A stretch of 42,986 nucleotides of DNA from Pseudomonadota bacterium (GTDB lineage Bacteria > Pseudomonadota > Gammaproteobacteria > Burkholderiales > Rhodocyclaceae). How positions within the stretch are numbered: position 1 is the stretch's first letter; each line of letters starts with the position of its first letter. The stretch covers positions 9,452 through 52,437 of the forward strand of contig JAPLQT010000070.1 of NCBI GenBank assembly GCA_026399515.1, read 5' to 3'. A program made the position numbers and the translations under genes. The notes under the pieces were generated by a model. It had not been told where the DNA came from. It ran no database searches and was given only the letters and a program-made list of their open reading frames with translations. This document shows positions 17,628 to 26,531 of this stretch, one piece after another.

Positions 17628-18614
17628 TCAGGCCACCGCAAGTTTCGTCAGGATTCTACTCGGTTCAACGCCATTTCTTTCCAGCGCCAAGCCGACTTCA
17701 AACGCCGAACGCAACTCGCGTATGGCTCGATAAAGCGCTTCGGCCTGGGGGTAATTTCTTCCCAGCAGCCTCAACCACTGCTTGAGTCTCCCGGGCGCGT
17801 GCTGCGCATGCAATTTAGCCTGAACCTGCGACCAGAAGTCGGCGATCACCGGCATCAATGCATCCCAGTCGGCGTTGGTCACGTGATCCGCCCGCTCGCC
17901 ACGAATCCGCGATGCCAGCCACGGATCCGCCACCGCGCCGCGTCCGAGCATGACGTCGCGACAGCCGGTGGCAAGGCGGATGCCCGCGTAGTCGGCCACA
18001 TTCCACACTTCGCCGTTGGCGATGACGGGCAGTTCCACAGCCTGGCGTATCCGCGCCACCCAATCCCAGCGCGCCGGGGGGCGGTAGGCATCGAACCGGG
18101 TGCGCGCATGCACCACCAGTTCCTGGACGCCGCCCGCTTCCAGGGCACGGGCGCAGTCTAGAGCCCGCCCCGTGTCTGCGATGCCCAGGCGCATCTTGGC
18201 GGTGACCGGAATTGTCCGCGGCACCGCATGGCGAACCGCCAACGCGATGCTGTGCAGCAGTTCTGGCTCATCCAGCAGCGCCGCGCCGCCGCGATGACGA
18301 TTGACCAATGGGGCAGGGCAGCCGAAGTTGAGGTCGATGCCCGTCGGCGACAACAGCGTCAGGTGAGCCGCGTTGTCCGCCAGCATGCCGGGATCGGAAC
18401 CGAGCAACTGCACCCGTACCGGGGTTCCCGAGCGGGTCCGCGAGGAACGCCGCAACTCGGGACAGACGCGGGTATAGCATGCATGTGGCAGCAGGGTATT
18501 GGTCACCCGCACGAACTCGGTCACGCACCAGTCATAGACGCTGGCGCGCGTCAGCACATCGCGCAACACGTCGTCGGCCAGGCCTTCCATAGGGGCGAGT
18601 ATCAACCTGTCCAT
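17628..18614 (-). CDS. dusC: tRNA-dihydrouridine(16) synthase
   Basis: A flavin enzyme that reduces uridine 16 in the tRNA D-loop. The 328-residue protein starts with LILAPMEGLAD (FMN binding), carries the catalytic cysteine in NFGCPAPLVNRHRGGAALL, and HARTRFDAYRPPARWDW. The VNRHRGGA form after the cysteine points to the DusC subgroup rather than DusA or DusB. The ATG at 18614 follows the rnd stop by 7 nt; the frame stays open upstream but is antisense overlap with rnd. Confidence 0.92.
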   Translation of the reverse strand: MDRLILAPMEGLADDVLRDVLTRASVYDWCVTEFVRVTNTLLPHACYTRVCPELRRSSRTRSGTPVRVQLLGSDPGMLADNAAHLTLLSPTGIDLNFGCPAPLVNRHRGGAALLDEPELLHSIALAVRHAVPRTIPVTAKMRLGIADTGRALDCARALEAGGVQELVVHARTRFDAYRPPARWDWVARIRQAVELPVIANGEVWNVADYAGIRLATGCRDVMLGRGAVADPWLASRIRGERADHVTNADWDALMPVIADFWSQVQAKLHAQHAPGRLKQWLRLLGRNYPQAEALYRAIRELRSAFEVGLALERNGVEPSRILTKLAVA

Positions 18615-18621
18615 CGCCGGG

Positions 18622-19854
18622 TCACGCAGGTCCGGAAGCTGCCAAGGTCGCGAGCCACTCCGCGCCGTAGGCGTCGACCTGCCAGCGACGCACCAGGGGA
18701 ATGTCCTGCAATTCTCGCAGATCCCCGGGCAGCAGTCTGGCGACGTTGTAAAGAATCGCGTTGGAAGCGACCAGCGCCGGCTCCAGATCGAGCGTTGCGG
18801 ACTTATTCTGGCGCCACTTCTTGAGTTTCTGGAAGCGAGCTTCGATCTCCGCCGCATTCTCCGGCTGGGGCGGTTCCGGTGGGGGCTGGGGCAGGATCGC
18901 CTGGCCGGACATGCCTGCCCGGATGGCGCCGACGATCCGTTCGCCATAGCTCCTGGCCACGCGCGGATGCATGCCGCGCACATCGAGCAAAGCCCTTGCT
19001 TGCGCCGTCTTGAGCCGCACCAGATTCAAGAGTGCGTCGTTCGGGATCACCCGGAAGGTCGGCAGATCTTCCTCGCGGGCGATCTGATCGCGCACGATAA
19101 ACAGTTCGCGCAGCACCTTCAGGTCCGGAGCAGCCAAGGTCTGGGAGCCTGCGATCTTCAGGCAATCGTCGGCCGAAAACGGTTTCACTTGCGGCTTTTT
19201 CAAGACCACCCGCTCGAACTCCTCGAGCGCCTGTGCTTCCCGGCCCTTCTCCACGACCAGATCCCACAACAAGTCCCGCAATTCGGCGAGGTAGTGGGTA
19301 TCCGAGCGGGCGTACTGAAGATGCTCGGGCAACAAAGGACGCGACGACCAGTCGTAGCGCTGGAAACGCTTATCCAGCCGTTGGGAAAAAAACTGGCCGA
19401 TCAGATCGCTCAAACCCAGTTTGCGCAAGCCGGCGACCTGCGCCGCGATCATGGTGTCGAAAATGTTCTTGGTGTCGATCCCGCAACTGCGCTTCAGCAG
19501 CATGATGTCATTGTCGGCGCCGTGAAATATCTTCTCGATAGCCGGGTCGGCGAAGGCGCCATGCAATGACGTCAGATCGGCGCCGGACAGTGCGTCGACG
19601 ATATAGTCCTCGCCCCCGGCAGTAATCTGGAACAAGCACACCTTGTCGAAGTAGTGGTAGAACGAGTCCGACTCCATGTCGACGGCAAAGCGTGGAACCC
19701 GCTTCAGCGTATCCGCCAGCGCCTCGATTTCGGCGGTGGCAGTGAGAAAGTGCACGGGAATTTCGAACACCGGCACCGGATGCAACGCCGGCGCCGCCAA
19801 CTGCTCCGTGCCTGGAACAACCTTCGGACGAGTCGAAGGTTTTTGATTTGTCAT
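18622..19854 (-). CDS. rnd: Ribonuclease D
   Basis: A 3'-5' exoribonuclease that trims tRNA precursors. The DEDDy catalytic motifs are present: FAVDMESDSFYHY (Exo I), IFHGADNDIMLL (Exo II) and YARSDTHYL (Exo III). A HRDC-type domain follows near residues 230-300, then a basic C-terminal region. ATG 19854 gives 410 residues, slightly longer than the E. coli enzyme because of about 35 leading residues. It heads the rnd-dusC-yceH operon. A TACAAT -10-like hexamer lies on its strand at 19905-19900, but no matching -35 is obvious. Confidence 0.93.
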   Translation of the reverse strand: MTNQKPSTRPKVVPGTEQLAAPALHPVPVFEIPVHFLTATAEIEALADTLKRVPRFAVDMESDSFYHYFDKVCLFQITAGGEDYIVDALSGADLTSLHGAFADPAIEKIFHGADNDIMLLKRSCGIDTKNIFDTMIAAQVAGLRKLGLSDLIGQFFSQRLDKRFQRYDWSSRPLLPEHLQYARSDTHYLAELRDLLWDLVVEKGREAQALEEFERVVLKKPQVKPFSADDCLKIAGSQTLAAPDLKVLRELFIVRDQIAREEDLPTFRVIPNDALLNLVRLKTAQARALLDVRGMHPRVARSYGERIVGAIRAGMSGQAILPQPPPEPPQPENAAEIEARFQKLKKWRQNKSATLDLEPALVASNAILYNVARLLPGDLRELQDIPLVRRWQVDAYGAEWLATLAASGPA

Positions 19855-20164
19855 ATGACTTGCCCTGTGGGGTTGCAATGCGGAATTGAGGCGCTTGCCA
19901 TTGTAGGCTACCAGGCTCTCTTCCCGATCGGGGATCAAGCTGCGGATGACTCACAAGACATGCGACTCGATGTGGTGAAAAAGGAACACTGCCCATCAAT
20001 AAATGCTGGTTATAGCACCGACAAACGGCCACGGGTTATCATTGCTACGTGGGAGAGGCAGAATTCCAGAATCCGATAATCGCCGGCAATGCATGGCAAG
20101 CTTCGTTCCGGCGCCACCCGGGAAAGTCTGGCTGAAACTTGGAAAACACTCAGTAAGCCTTGAA
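19855..20164. other. 310-base divergent intergenic region
   Basis: This gap lies between rnd (minus) and the five-PAS diguanylate cyclase (plus). It holds a perfect 10-bp palindrome CCCGATCGGG at 19923-19932, a TACAAT hexamer for rnd, and GATAAT at 20075-20080 that could be a -10 on the plus strand without a good -35. The cyclase frame remains open upstream to 20003, so a longer N-terminus is possible. I see no RNA gene or repeat here. Confidence 0.5.
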
Positions 20165-23100
20165 ATGACCAGTCTCGATATCCGCACTCTGTTCTTCCTC
20201 GCCATGGTCACCAGCGTGCTGCTTGCGGTGGGCCTGCAAATCGTAAACCGAATCATCGTCAAGGACCCTAGTCTACGCCTGTGGGCCTTGGGTGCGAGTG
20301 TCAATGGAGTTGCTTACATCCTCCTGGCGCTGCGTGGCATTGTTCCCGATCTGTTCTCCATCGTGGTCGCGAACACTTTGCTGGTCGCTGGTTCGGCTGG
20401 ACTCTACTTGGGCAACCGGAAGTACCGGGGGCTGCAGACCGAATTTGCATGGTACTGGGTCCTCGCGGGCGTTGCGGCCGCGGCATTCTACTATTTCACC
20501 TATGTGGCGCCGAGCCTCTCGGCGCGGATTGTTGCCCTGTCGGCATCGACGGCCGCCATCTTGTTTCCCTGCGCCTTTGTCCTGTTGAGTCCGGGGGAGA
20601 GCCGCGACCGCACCGTACGCTGGTTCGTTGCAGCGGCCTTTCTGGCTACGGCGCTCATGCTTGGGGCACGCGCGGTCATAACACTCCTTACCGCTCCGCC
20701 AGGACAGGACTTCATGGCGGTTGCCAATCCGATTCATACCGTGACCGTGGTGTTCGGCATCGGACTGAATGCCGTCCTGGGCATTGGTTTGCCGCTGCTG
20801 GTGTCAGGAAGAATGCAATTGCAACTCCTGGAGAGCGAAACGCGGTTCAGGGGCGCTTTCGAAACCGCTGCGCACGGAATGGCACTGGTGTCGATCGAAG
20901 GGCGATTTATCAAGGTCAATCCTTCCTTATGCGCCATGCTGGGATATGACGGTGCAGAGATGTTGGCCACCGATTTCCAATCGATCACCCATCCGGATGA
21001 CTTGGTCGACGACCTAAAGCACGTCGATGACTTGATTGAGGGCCGGATTGACACCTACCAGATGGAAAAACGATATTTCCACAAGACTGGAAAGATTGTC
21101 TGGATTCTGCTGAGCGTTTCTCTCGTCCGCAGCAAAGACGGCGCTCCCGTTCATTTTGTTGCCCAAATCCAGGATATCAATCAGCGCAAGCTGGATCAGC
21201 AGCGCCTGGAACATCTTCTGGCAGAACAAAAGGCGATGCTGGAAAACGAGCTGATCGGCATTGTGAGAGTCAGAAACCGCACGATCATCTGGGCAAATCC
21301 GGCCTTTGAAAAAATGCTCGGGTATGCTCCAGGCGAACTCAACGGGACGCCTACCCGCAATAACTATCCCAGCGACGAAGTCTATGAGTCATTTGGCGCA
21401 GCTGCCTACCCGGTCCTGGCGACCGGAAAAGTCTTCAGGACGCAAATTGAGCATCTGCGCAAGGATGGCAAGCACATTTGGGCTGATGTCAGCGGGGGTA
21501 TTCTTGATCCTGAAAGCGGCGAATCCCTGTGGGGATTTATCGACATCACCGAGCGCAGGCAACTCGAACAGAGCATTGCGCAAAATGAAGCGCGCATGGA
21601 GCTTGCGCTGGCAGGGGCCGACCTAGGTCTATGGGATCTGGATATTCCGAGCGGCCGGTTCACCCATAACCAGCGCCTGGTCACGATGCTCGGCTACACT
21701 TCGGATGAAATCGAGGTATCCGTCCAAACATTTGCGTCGCTGCTCCATCCAGACGACCTTCCCCAGTTTCGCGCAGCCTACTTTGCCCACCTGAAAGATG
21801 AAGCATCCAGCCTGGAGGTCGAATATCGGCTACGACACAAGGACGACCGCTGGATCTGGATTCTCTCGCGTGGAAAGGTCGTTGAACGAGACAATACCGG
21901 TCGCTCAGTGCGAGTGACGGGCACCAGTCTTGATATCAGCGAGCGCAAGAGAACCGAGGCAGCACTCAAAGCGCGCGAGGCAAGACTCTCCACGTTGATA
22001 GCTTCGATGCAGGACATCGTTATCGTCTTCGATACGGGTGGAACCGTGGTCGAGTACTTCCATCCGCCGCTAGCGCATCGTCCCTCGTACAAGAGCCCTG
22101 AAGATATTCTAGGCAAGACGTATGAAGAAATCGTTCCCGACGATGTCGCGACGCTTATCGGAGATGCAATTGGAAACATCCTCATGGATGAGGAGGCTCA
22201 AACAATCGAATACAGCCTGTCCATCAATGGAGTCGAGTATTTGTCTCAAGCCACATTGAGTCCACTGCTAGGCGAATCCAAATATCCGACCGGATTCCTC
22301 ATGGTGGTTCGAGACGTCACCACCGAGCGCTCCGCCCAACGGGAAATTGAGCATTTGGCCCGCACCAATGCCCTGCTTCTGGAAAGTGTCGGCGAAGGCA
22401 TCTACGGCGTCGATTTGAGCTACCGCTCGACCTTCGTCAACTCCGTGGCCTTGACCATGCTCGGCTTCACCGAGGCCGAGCTGCGAGGGCAGGAGCCACA
22501 TGCGCTGTTTCACCATCATCGGCAGGATGGAACGCCGTATGCGGTTGAAGAATGCCCCATCAGGCTAACTCAGCAGGATGGCCGGATTCGCCATGACGAG
22601 AATGAATGGTTTTGGCGCAAGGACGGTAGCGGCTTCCCGGTAGCCATGACGGTGACACCGATGATCGAGAACGGCAGCCGCGTTGGTGCCGTCGTTATTT
22701 TCCAAGACATCACCGAACGTAAGGCCAATGAAGCGAAAATCCACGATCTTGCGTTCTACGACCCGCTGACCAAGTTGCCCAACCGCCGCCTGTTGCTCGA
22801 CCGGCTCGGCCTCGCGCTATCCGCTAGCGCGCGACGCGATAGTTTTGGAGCTATCCTGTTTCTGGATCTCGACAATTTCAAAATCCTCAACGATACGAGA
22901 GGACACGAAACCGGTGATCTGTTGCTGATAGAGGTTGCGCTTAGGTTGCTCTCCTGCGTTCGGGCCGAGGACACCGTGGCCCGATTTGGTGGCGATGAGT
23001 TCGTGGTGATGCTCGAAGACCTGAGCCCTGAATTTGAACGAGCGAGGGCGCAGGCCGAGGGCATCGGTGAAAAGATCCGCGGTGCGCTCAGCGCCGAGTA

Positions 23101-23266
23101 TTCGCTTCAAGAGTCCCGTCACCATTGCAGTTCCAGTATTGGTATCTGCCTGTTCAAGGGAGCGGAAGTCGCAGTGGGCGAAATCCTTAAACGAGCTGAC
23201 CAAGCCATGTACCAAGCAAAATCGGCCGGACGAAATTCCATCCGGTTTTTTTGGGTGGGCGACTAA
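20165..23266 (+). CDS. Membrane diguanylate cyclase with five PAS domains
   Basis: A 1033-residue protein. The first 200 residues form about seven hydrophobic helices, a membrane sensor region with no catalytic motif. Five PAS domains follow (about 220-345, 350-470, 475-605, 605-735, 735-865), several with the PAC-type ending DITERK or DISERK. The C-terminal GGDEF domain (870-1033) has an intact VARFGGDEF and an RxxD inhibitory site (RAED) five residues before it. There is no EAL domain, so it should only synthesise cyclic-di-GMP. ATG 20165 starts directly before the first helix; in-frame alternatives at 20003 and 20093 would add a non-hydrophobic lead. PAS cofactors cannot be named. Confidence 0.92.
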   Translation: MTSLDIRTLFFLAMVTSVLLAVGLQIVNRIIVKDPSLRLWALGASVNGVAYILLALRGIVPDLFSIVVANTLLVAGSAGLYLGNRKYRGLQTEFAWYWVLAGVAAAAFYYFTYVAPSLSARIVALSASTAAILFPCAFVLLSPGESRDRTVRWFVAAAFLATALMLGARAVITLLTAPPGQDFMAVANPIHTVTVVFGIGLNAVLGIGLPLLVSGRMQLQLLESETRFRGAFETAAHGMALVSIEGRFIKVNPSLCAMLGYDGAEMLATDFQSITHPDDLVDDLKHVDDLIEGRIDTYQMEKRYFHKTGKIVWILLSVSLVRSKDGAPVHFVAQIQDINQRKLDQQRLEHLLAEQKAMLENELIGIVRVRNRTIIWANPAFEKMLGYAPGELNGTPTRNNYPSDEVYESFGAAAYPVLATGKVFRTQIEHLRKDGKHIWADVSGGILDPESGESLWGFIDITERRQLEQSIAQNEARMELALAGADLGLWDLDIPSGRFTHNQRLVTMLGYTSDEIEVSVQTFASLLHPDDLPQFRAAYFAHLKDEASSLEVEYRLRHKDDRWIWILSRGKVVERDNTGRSVRVTGTSLDISERKRTEAALKAREARLSTLIASMQDIVIVFDTGGTVVEYFHPPLAHRPSYKSPEDILGKTYEEIVPDDVATLIGDAIGNILMDEEAQTIEYSLSINGVEYLSQATLSPLLGESKYPTGFLMVVRDVTTERSAQREIEHLARTNALLLESVGEGIYGVDLSYRSTFVNSVALTMLGFTEAELRGQEPHALFHHHRQDGTPYAVEECPIRLTQQDGRIRHDENEWFWRKDGSGFPVAMTVTPMIENGSRVGAVVIFQDITERKANEAKIHDLAFYDPLTKLPNRRLLLDRLGLALSASARRDSFGAILFLDLDNFKILNDTRGHETGDLLLIEVALRLLSCVRAEDTVARFGGDEFVVMLEDLSPEFERARAQAEGIGEKIRGALSAEYSLQESRHHCSSSIGICLFKGAEVAVGEILKRADQAMYQAKSAGRNSIRFFWVGD

Positions 23267-23457
23267 CTTTGGCGGTTTGACAGTAGTTATCCGCAGGTCT
23301 GATAACGCCGGTTCGTCAATGCCTCCAACGACCTGCCGTGCATATCTTCATAAACTCCAAAAATAATCTCGGAACGGGAATAAATTCGTCGGGTATTTGG
23401 TATGAGTCTGTGAAGCCCAATAGGGGGCTTTCAACCCGAACGAAAGGATGCCTAACC

Positions 23458-24357
23458 ATGGACCGTCGCAATTTTCTAAGCCTTGCCGCCGTCGGCGGAG
23501 GTGCAGTCTTCGTTTCCGGCCTGTCCGGGTGCGCCAACCTGGGCGGTATGGACAAGGCCGCCAATGCCGCCAACGCCAACTTCTATTTTGTCCAGCTTTC
23601 CGACATTCACTGGGGATACAAGGGGCCGGACAACCCCGATGCCGCGGTCACCCTGGGCAAGGCTGTGGCTACCGTCAACGCCCTAGCCGACCAGCCCGAC
23701 TTCATCGTCTTCACAGGCGACCTGACCCACACCACCGATGATGGGCTTGAGCGTCGGCGACGGATGGCGGAGTTCAAGCGCATCGTTGCAGCCCTGAAAG
23801 TCAAGGACGTACGCTTCATGCCCGGCGAGCACGATGCTTCCCTCGATCGGGGCGCGGCATTCATGGAGCATTTTGGCCCGACCCACTACACCTTCGACCA
23901 TCGTGGGGTGCACTTCGTGGCGCTGGATAATGTTTCCGACCCGGGTGCGAAGATCGGCGACGAGCAACTGGCCTGGCTGGAAGCCGATCTGGCAAGACTC
24001 GACAAGGCCGCGCCGATTGTCGTGCTGACTCACCGACCGCTGTTCGACCTGGCGCCCAAGTGGGACTGGGCAACGCGGGATGGCGCCAAAGCCTTGCAGA
24101 TTCTGACGCCCTTCCAGAACGTGACCGTCTTCTATGGCCATATTCACCAGGAGCATCACCACATGACCGGCCATATCGCGCATCATTCGTCGAAATCCCT
24201 GATCTTTCCCCTGCCGGCGCCGGGATCGCAGGAAAAGCGCACCCCGGTGCCTTGGGATGCGGCGATGCCATACCGCGGACTCGGTTTCCGCGAAGTCGAC
24301 ACCGATCCGCGGAAGGCGACCTATGCAATCACCGAATTGCCCGTGGTACGCACATGA
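23458..24357 (+). CDS. Tat-exported metallophosphoesterase lipoprotein
   Basis: The ATG at 23458 gives a twin-arginine signal (MDRRNFLSLA) followed by a lipobox LSGC, so the protein is probably folded in the cytoplasm, exported by Tat and lipid-anchored. The body is a calcineurin-like phosphoesterase: LSDIHWGYKG, FTGDLTH, PGEHDAS (E replaces the usual N of GNHD), VLTHRPLFD and YGHIHQEHHH. Its substrate is unknown. A hairpin AAGCCC/GGGCTT lies at 23413-23430 in the leader. It overlaps the cupredoxin gene by 4 nt and heads a four-gene operon with an ECF sigma factor. An upstream GGAAC at 23371-23375 could be an ECF-type -35. Confidence 0.88.
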   Translation: MDRRNFLSLAAVGGGAVFVSGLSGCANLGGMDKAANAANANFYFVQLSDIHWGYKGPDNPDAAVTLGKAVATVNALADQPDFIVFTGDLTHTTDDGLERRRRMAEFKRIVAALKVKDVRFMPGEHDASLDRGAAFMEHFGPTHYTFDHRGVHFVALDNVSDPGAKIGDEQLAWLEADLARLDKAAPIVVLTHRPLFDLAPKWDWATRDGAKALQILTPFQNVTVFYGHIHQEHHHMTGHIAHHSSKSLIFPLPAPGSQEKRTPVPWDAAMPYRGLGFREVDTDPRKATYAITELPVVRT

Positions 24358-24737
24358 GTGCCTTGTCCCGTCGATCGGCATTGAAACGTCTCGGCATCGT
24401 GCTCGCCTCCGCGGGCACGATGGCGCTCGTCGCCGGGAGTCCGCGAGCCCAGGGACAGGCGGGACGGATCATCGAGATCGAGGCGCGGCGCTTCCGCTTT
24501 ACGCCCAACGAAATCAAGATCAAGCGCGGGGAAGTGGTCACCCTGGCTTTGCGTGCCGTGGATTTTCCTCATGGTTTCAACCTGCCGGATCTGAGCATAC
24601 GGGCGGACCTTATTCCCGGCCAAGTCGTCACCGTCCGTATCCAAGCCGTGCAGCCGGGCAGGTTCGCGTTCCTGTGCGACAATTTTTGCGGGGAACACCA
24701 CGAGGAGATGAGTGGTACATTGATCGTCGACACCTGA
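24354..24737 (+). CDS. Tat-exported CuA-like cupredoxin
   Basis: A 127-residue exported protein with a twin-arginine signal (SRRSALKRLG, cleavage near residue 33) and one cupredoxin domain. The metal site resembles the CuA centre of cytochrome oxidase subunit II: an upstream histidine in DFPHGFNL and CDNFCGEHHEEM (C-x3-C-x3-H-x2-M). The Glu normally between the cysteines is Asn here. That fits electron transfer or copper storage in the periplasm (inference). The start ATG overlaps the preceding stop (ATGA). There are no membrane helices beyond the signal, so it is not an oxidase subunit. Confidence 0.9.
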   Translation: MSALSRRSALKRLGIVLASAGTMALVAGSPRAQGQAGRIIEIEARRFRFTPNEIKIKRGEVVTLALRAVDFPHGFNLPDLSIRADLIPGQVVTVRIQAVQPGRFAFLCDNFCGEHHEEMSGTLIVDT

Positions 24738-24748
24738 TCGGAAAGCGA

Positions 24749-25279
24749 TTGACTAGCGCACGCGACTTCGAAAAACGAGTACTCCCGCATCTCCACGCGG
24801 CGTTCAACCTCGCCCGCTGGCTGGTTCATGACGATCACGTGGCGGAGGACATGGTCCAGGATGCCTACCTCCGGGCTTACCGCTACTTCGCATCCTTGCG
24901 TGAGGGCGATGCGCGGCCTTGGCTGCTGGGCATCGTCCGCAACAACTGCTTTACCTGGCTAGAGGAACAGCGCCTCACTCCCGGTCAGGTCGAACTGGAT
25001 GACGAACTGATCGACACCCTGAAAGCGCCGGAACACGGACAAGGCATGGACCCGGGAGCGATTCTCGATCAGGAACAAACGCGCAAGCGGGTGGATGACG
25101 CGATCCGGGCGCTTGCCCCACCTTTTCGCGAAGTGGTCGTATTGCGGGAGCTCGAAGGCATGTCCTATGCCGAAATCGCCCAGATCGCAGCTATCCCGAT
25201 TGGCACCGTGATGTCACGACTGTCCCGCGCCCGATCGGAGTTGAAAGGCGCGCTGGCGGGACTCTGGAGGAACCAGTGA
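24749..25279 (+). CDS. ECF-type RNA polymerase sigma factor
   Basis: A 176-residue sigma factor with region 2 (HDDHVAEDMVQDAYLRAYRYF) and region 4 (LAPPFREVVVLRELEGMSYAEIAQIAAIPIGTVMSRLSRAR). The start is TTG at 24749, with GGAAAG just upstream. There is no domain between 1.2 and 2, as expected for the ECF class. It lies 11 nt after the cupredoxin gene and 1 nt before the anti-sigma candidate, so the four genes form one transcript and the factor probably regulates its own operon (inference). Confidence 0.92.
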   Translation: MTSARDFEKRVLPHLHAAFNLARWLVHDDHVAEDMVQDAYLRAYRYFASLREGDARPWLLGIVRNNCFTWLEEQRLTPGQVELDDELIDTLKAPEHGQGMDPGAILDQEQTRKRVDDAIRALAPPFREVVVLRELEGMSYAEIAQIAAIPIGTVMSRLSRARSELKGALAGLWRNQ

Positions 25280-25280
25280 A

Positions 25281-25925
25281 ATGAATGAAGACGACGATCA
25301 TGAACTGAGCGGCCTGATCCGCGCGCATGCCACGCGATACCAAGCCAGTCCGGCCCTCGAAACCGCGATTCAGACGGAGATCGCGCTGCAGTCCGCTTCG
25401 GCGCGGCGACCGGTTTCTTCATCCCCGTGGCGCTGGCCGGTCTGGGGATACGCCGGCGTTGGGTTCGCCTGCGGGATAGTCGTCAGCGCGATCATGATGC
25501 TGGTCGCGGGGCAATATCGGGACGCCGGAAACCTGGAGGGCGAACTGACCAACAGCCACGTTCGCGCCCTGATGGCGAATCATTTGACCGATGTCGCCTC
25601 ATCGGACAATCACACCGTCAAACCTTGGTTCCAGGGCAAGTTGAGCTATTCCCCTCCGGTGCCGGATTTGGCTGCGCAGGGGTTTCCGCTGGTGGGCGGT
25701 CGCCTGGACTATCTGTCCAGCCGCGCCGTCGCCGCCCTCGTCTATCGGCATAACGATCATCTGATCAACGTTTTTGTCTGGCCGGACTCCGGCGATAGCC
25801 CCAAGACACAAAGCGTCCGCCAAGGATACAACCTAATTCAATGGCGGGAAGGCGGGATGCAGTATTGGGCGGTATCGGATGTAAACGCGTCCGAGCTTTT
25901 GACGCTCAGCAACCTGCTGCATTAG
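25281..25925 (+). CDS. Membrane anti-sigma factor candidate
   Basis: A 214-residue protein with a short cytoplasmic N-terminus (LSGLIRAHATRYQAS), one membrane helix (about residues 53-75, WGYAGVGFACGIVVSAIMML) and a periplasmic domain of about 135 residues. This layout and its position directly after the ECF gene indicate an anti-sigma factor. The Hx3Cx2C zinc motif common in such proteins is absent, so redox zinc sensing is unlikely. The periplasmic domain could monitor the operon's own exported phosphoesterase or cupredoxin (inference). Confidence 0.82.
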   Translation: MNEDDDHELSGLIRAHATRYQASPALETAIQTEIALQSASARRPVSSSPWRWPVWGYAGVGFACGIVVSAIMMLVAGQYRDAGNLEGELTNSHVRALMANHLTDVASSDNHTVKPWFQGKLSYSPPVPDLAAQGFPLVGGRLDYLSSRAVAALVYRHNDHLINVFVWPDSGDSPKTQSVRQGYNLIQWREGGMQYWAVSDVNASELLTLSNLLH

Positions 25926-26141
25926 CCGGGTCGGTCGCGCGGTTGAACGAGCACCGCAGGATCGGCAGCGTTGCCGAGTGACTGTGTCAGAACATCACCG
26001 CGAATGGCGCGCAATTACTCTTTCGAACGATGACGCGCTTGTGTGTGGCATCGCACTGAATTGTCCTGGGTGAACCTTTATGCTCGATATTGATCATCGT
26101 ATTGATTCATTCTTTGCTGGGCAGAATATGAGCGATCTATC

Positions 26142-26157
26142 GCGCCGAGAGCGGCGC
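26142..26157 (+). other. Short perfect hairpin in a lipoprotein leader
   Basis: GCGCCG-AGAG-CGGCGC forms a 6-bp GC stem with a tetraloop, ending about 7 nt before the AGGAG ribosome binding site of the lipoprotein at 26179. No U-run follows, so it is not a terminator. It may stabilise the mRNA 5' end or affect ribosome access. The rest of 25926-26178 shows no gene. Confidence 0.45.
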
Positions 26158-26178
26158 TTACAACAGGAGCAATTCAAC

Positions 26179-26406
26179 ATGAACAATCGCACGAACACGA
26201 TACGGAAATTTGCGCTCAGCACACTTGCCGCCGCCATGCTGTTTGGCTTGAGCGCTTGTGCCGGAATGTCGAGTCAGGAGAAGAATACCGCCATCGGTGC
26301 TGGAGTAGGCGCCATCGGCGGTTCCATTCTTACCGGCGGTAGCACGATCGGAACGGTAGGCGGCGCAGCCGTCGGTGGCGTCATCGGCCACGAAGTCGGC
26401 AAGTAA
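26179..26406 (+). CDS. Small glycine-zipper lipoprotein (OsmB-like)
   Basis: A 75-residue lipoprotein. ATG 26179 has AGGAG nine nt upstream, while the longer open frame from 26080 lacks one. The signal peptide ends in the lipobox LSAC. The mature part is a glycine-zipper helix hairpin (AIGAGVGAIGGSIL and GTVGGAAVGGVIGHEVGK), as in OsmB and other stress-linked outer membrane lipoproteins. It is probably an envelope stress component. It follows the ECF operon, which makes it a candidate member of that regulon (inference). Confidence 0.85.
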   Translation: MNNRTNTIRKFALSTLAAAMLFGLSACAGMSSQEKNTAIGAGVGAIGGSILTGGSTIGTVGGAAVGGVIGHEVGK

Positions 26407-26407
26407 C

Positions 26408-26470
26408 GATCAGCGGGGCGATGCGCCTGACCTAACCGGCCGGGAGTCGCGGTAACGCATCGCCCTGATC
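26408..26470. other. Long stem-loop between two lipoprotein genes
   Basis: GATCA + GGGCGATGCG (26408-26412, 26416-26425) pairs with CGCATCGCCC + TGATC (26456-26470). The core of 10 bp is perfect and the outer 5 bp pair across a 3-nt bulge. The 30-nt loop contains the palindrome CCGGCCGG. No U-run follows on the plus strand. It could be an mRNA-stabilising or processing element, a Rho-assisted terminator or a structured small RNA. Confidence 0.55.
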
Positions 26471-26531
26471 CCGTGAGCTGGGTGACCAACGCGGCTGCTC
26501 GGTTTCGAGTAACCATTACCAGGAGATATCC

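Noticed and set aside
18615-18983. Upstream extension of the dusC frame
   Set aside because: It overlaps rnd on the same strand in another frame, and the family start MDRLILAPMEG is at 18614.
19923-19932. Palindrome CCCGATCGGG
   Set aside because: Only 10 bp, single copy and GC-rich; such sites are expected by chance here.
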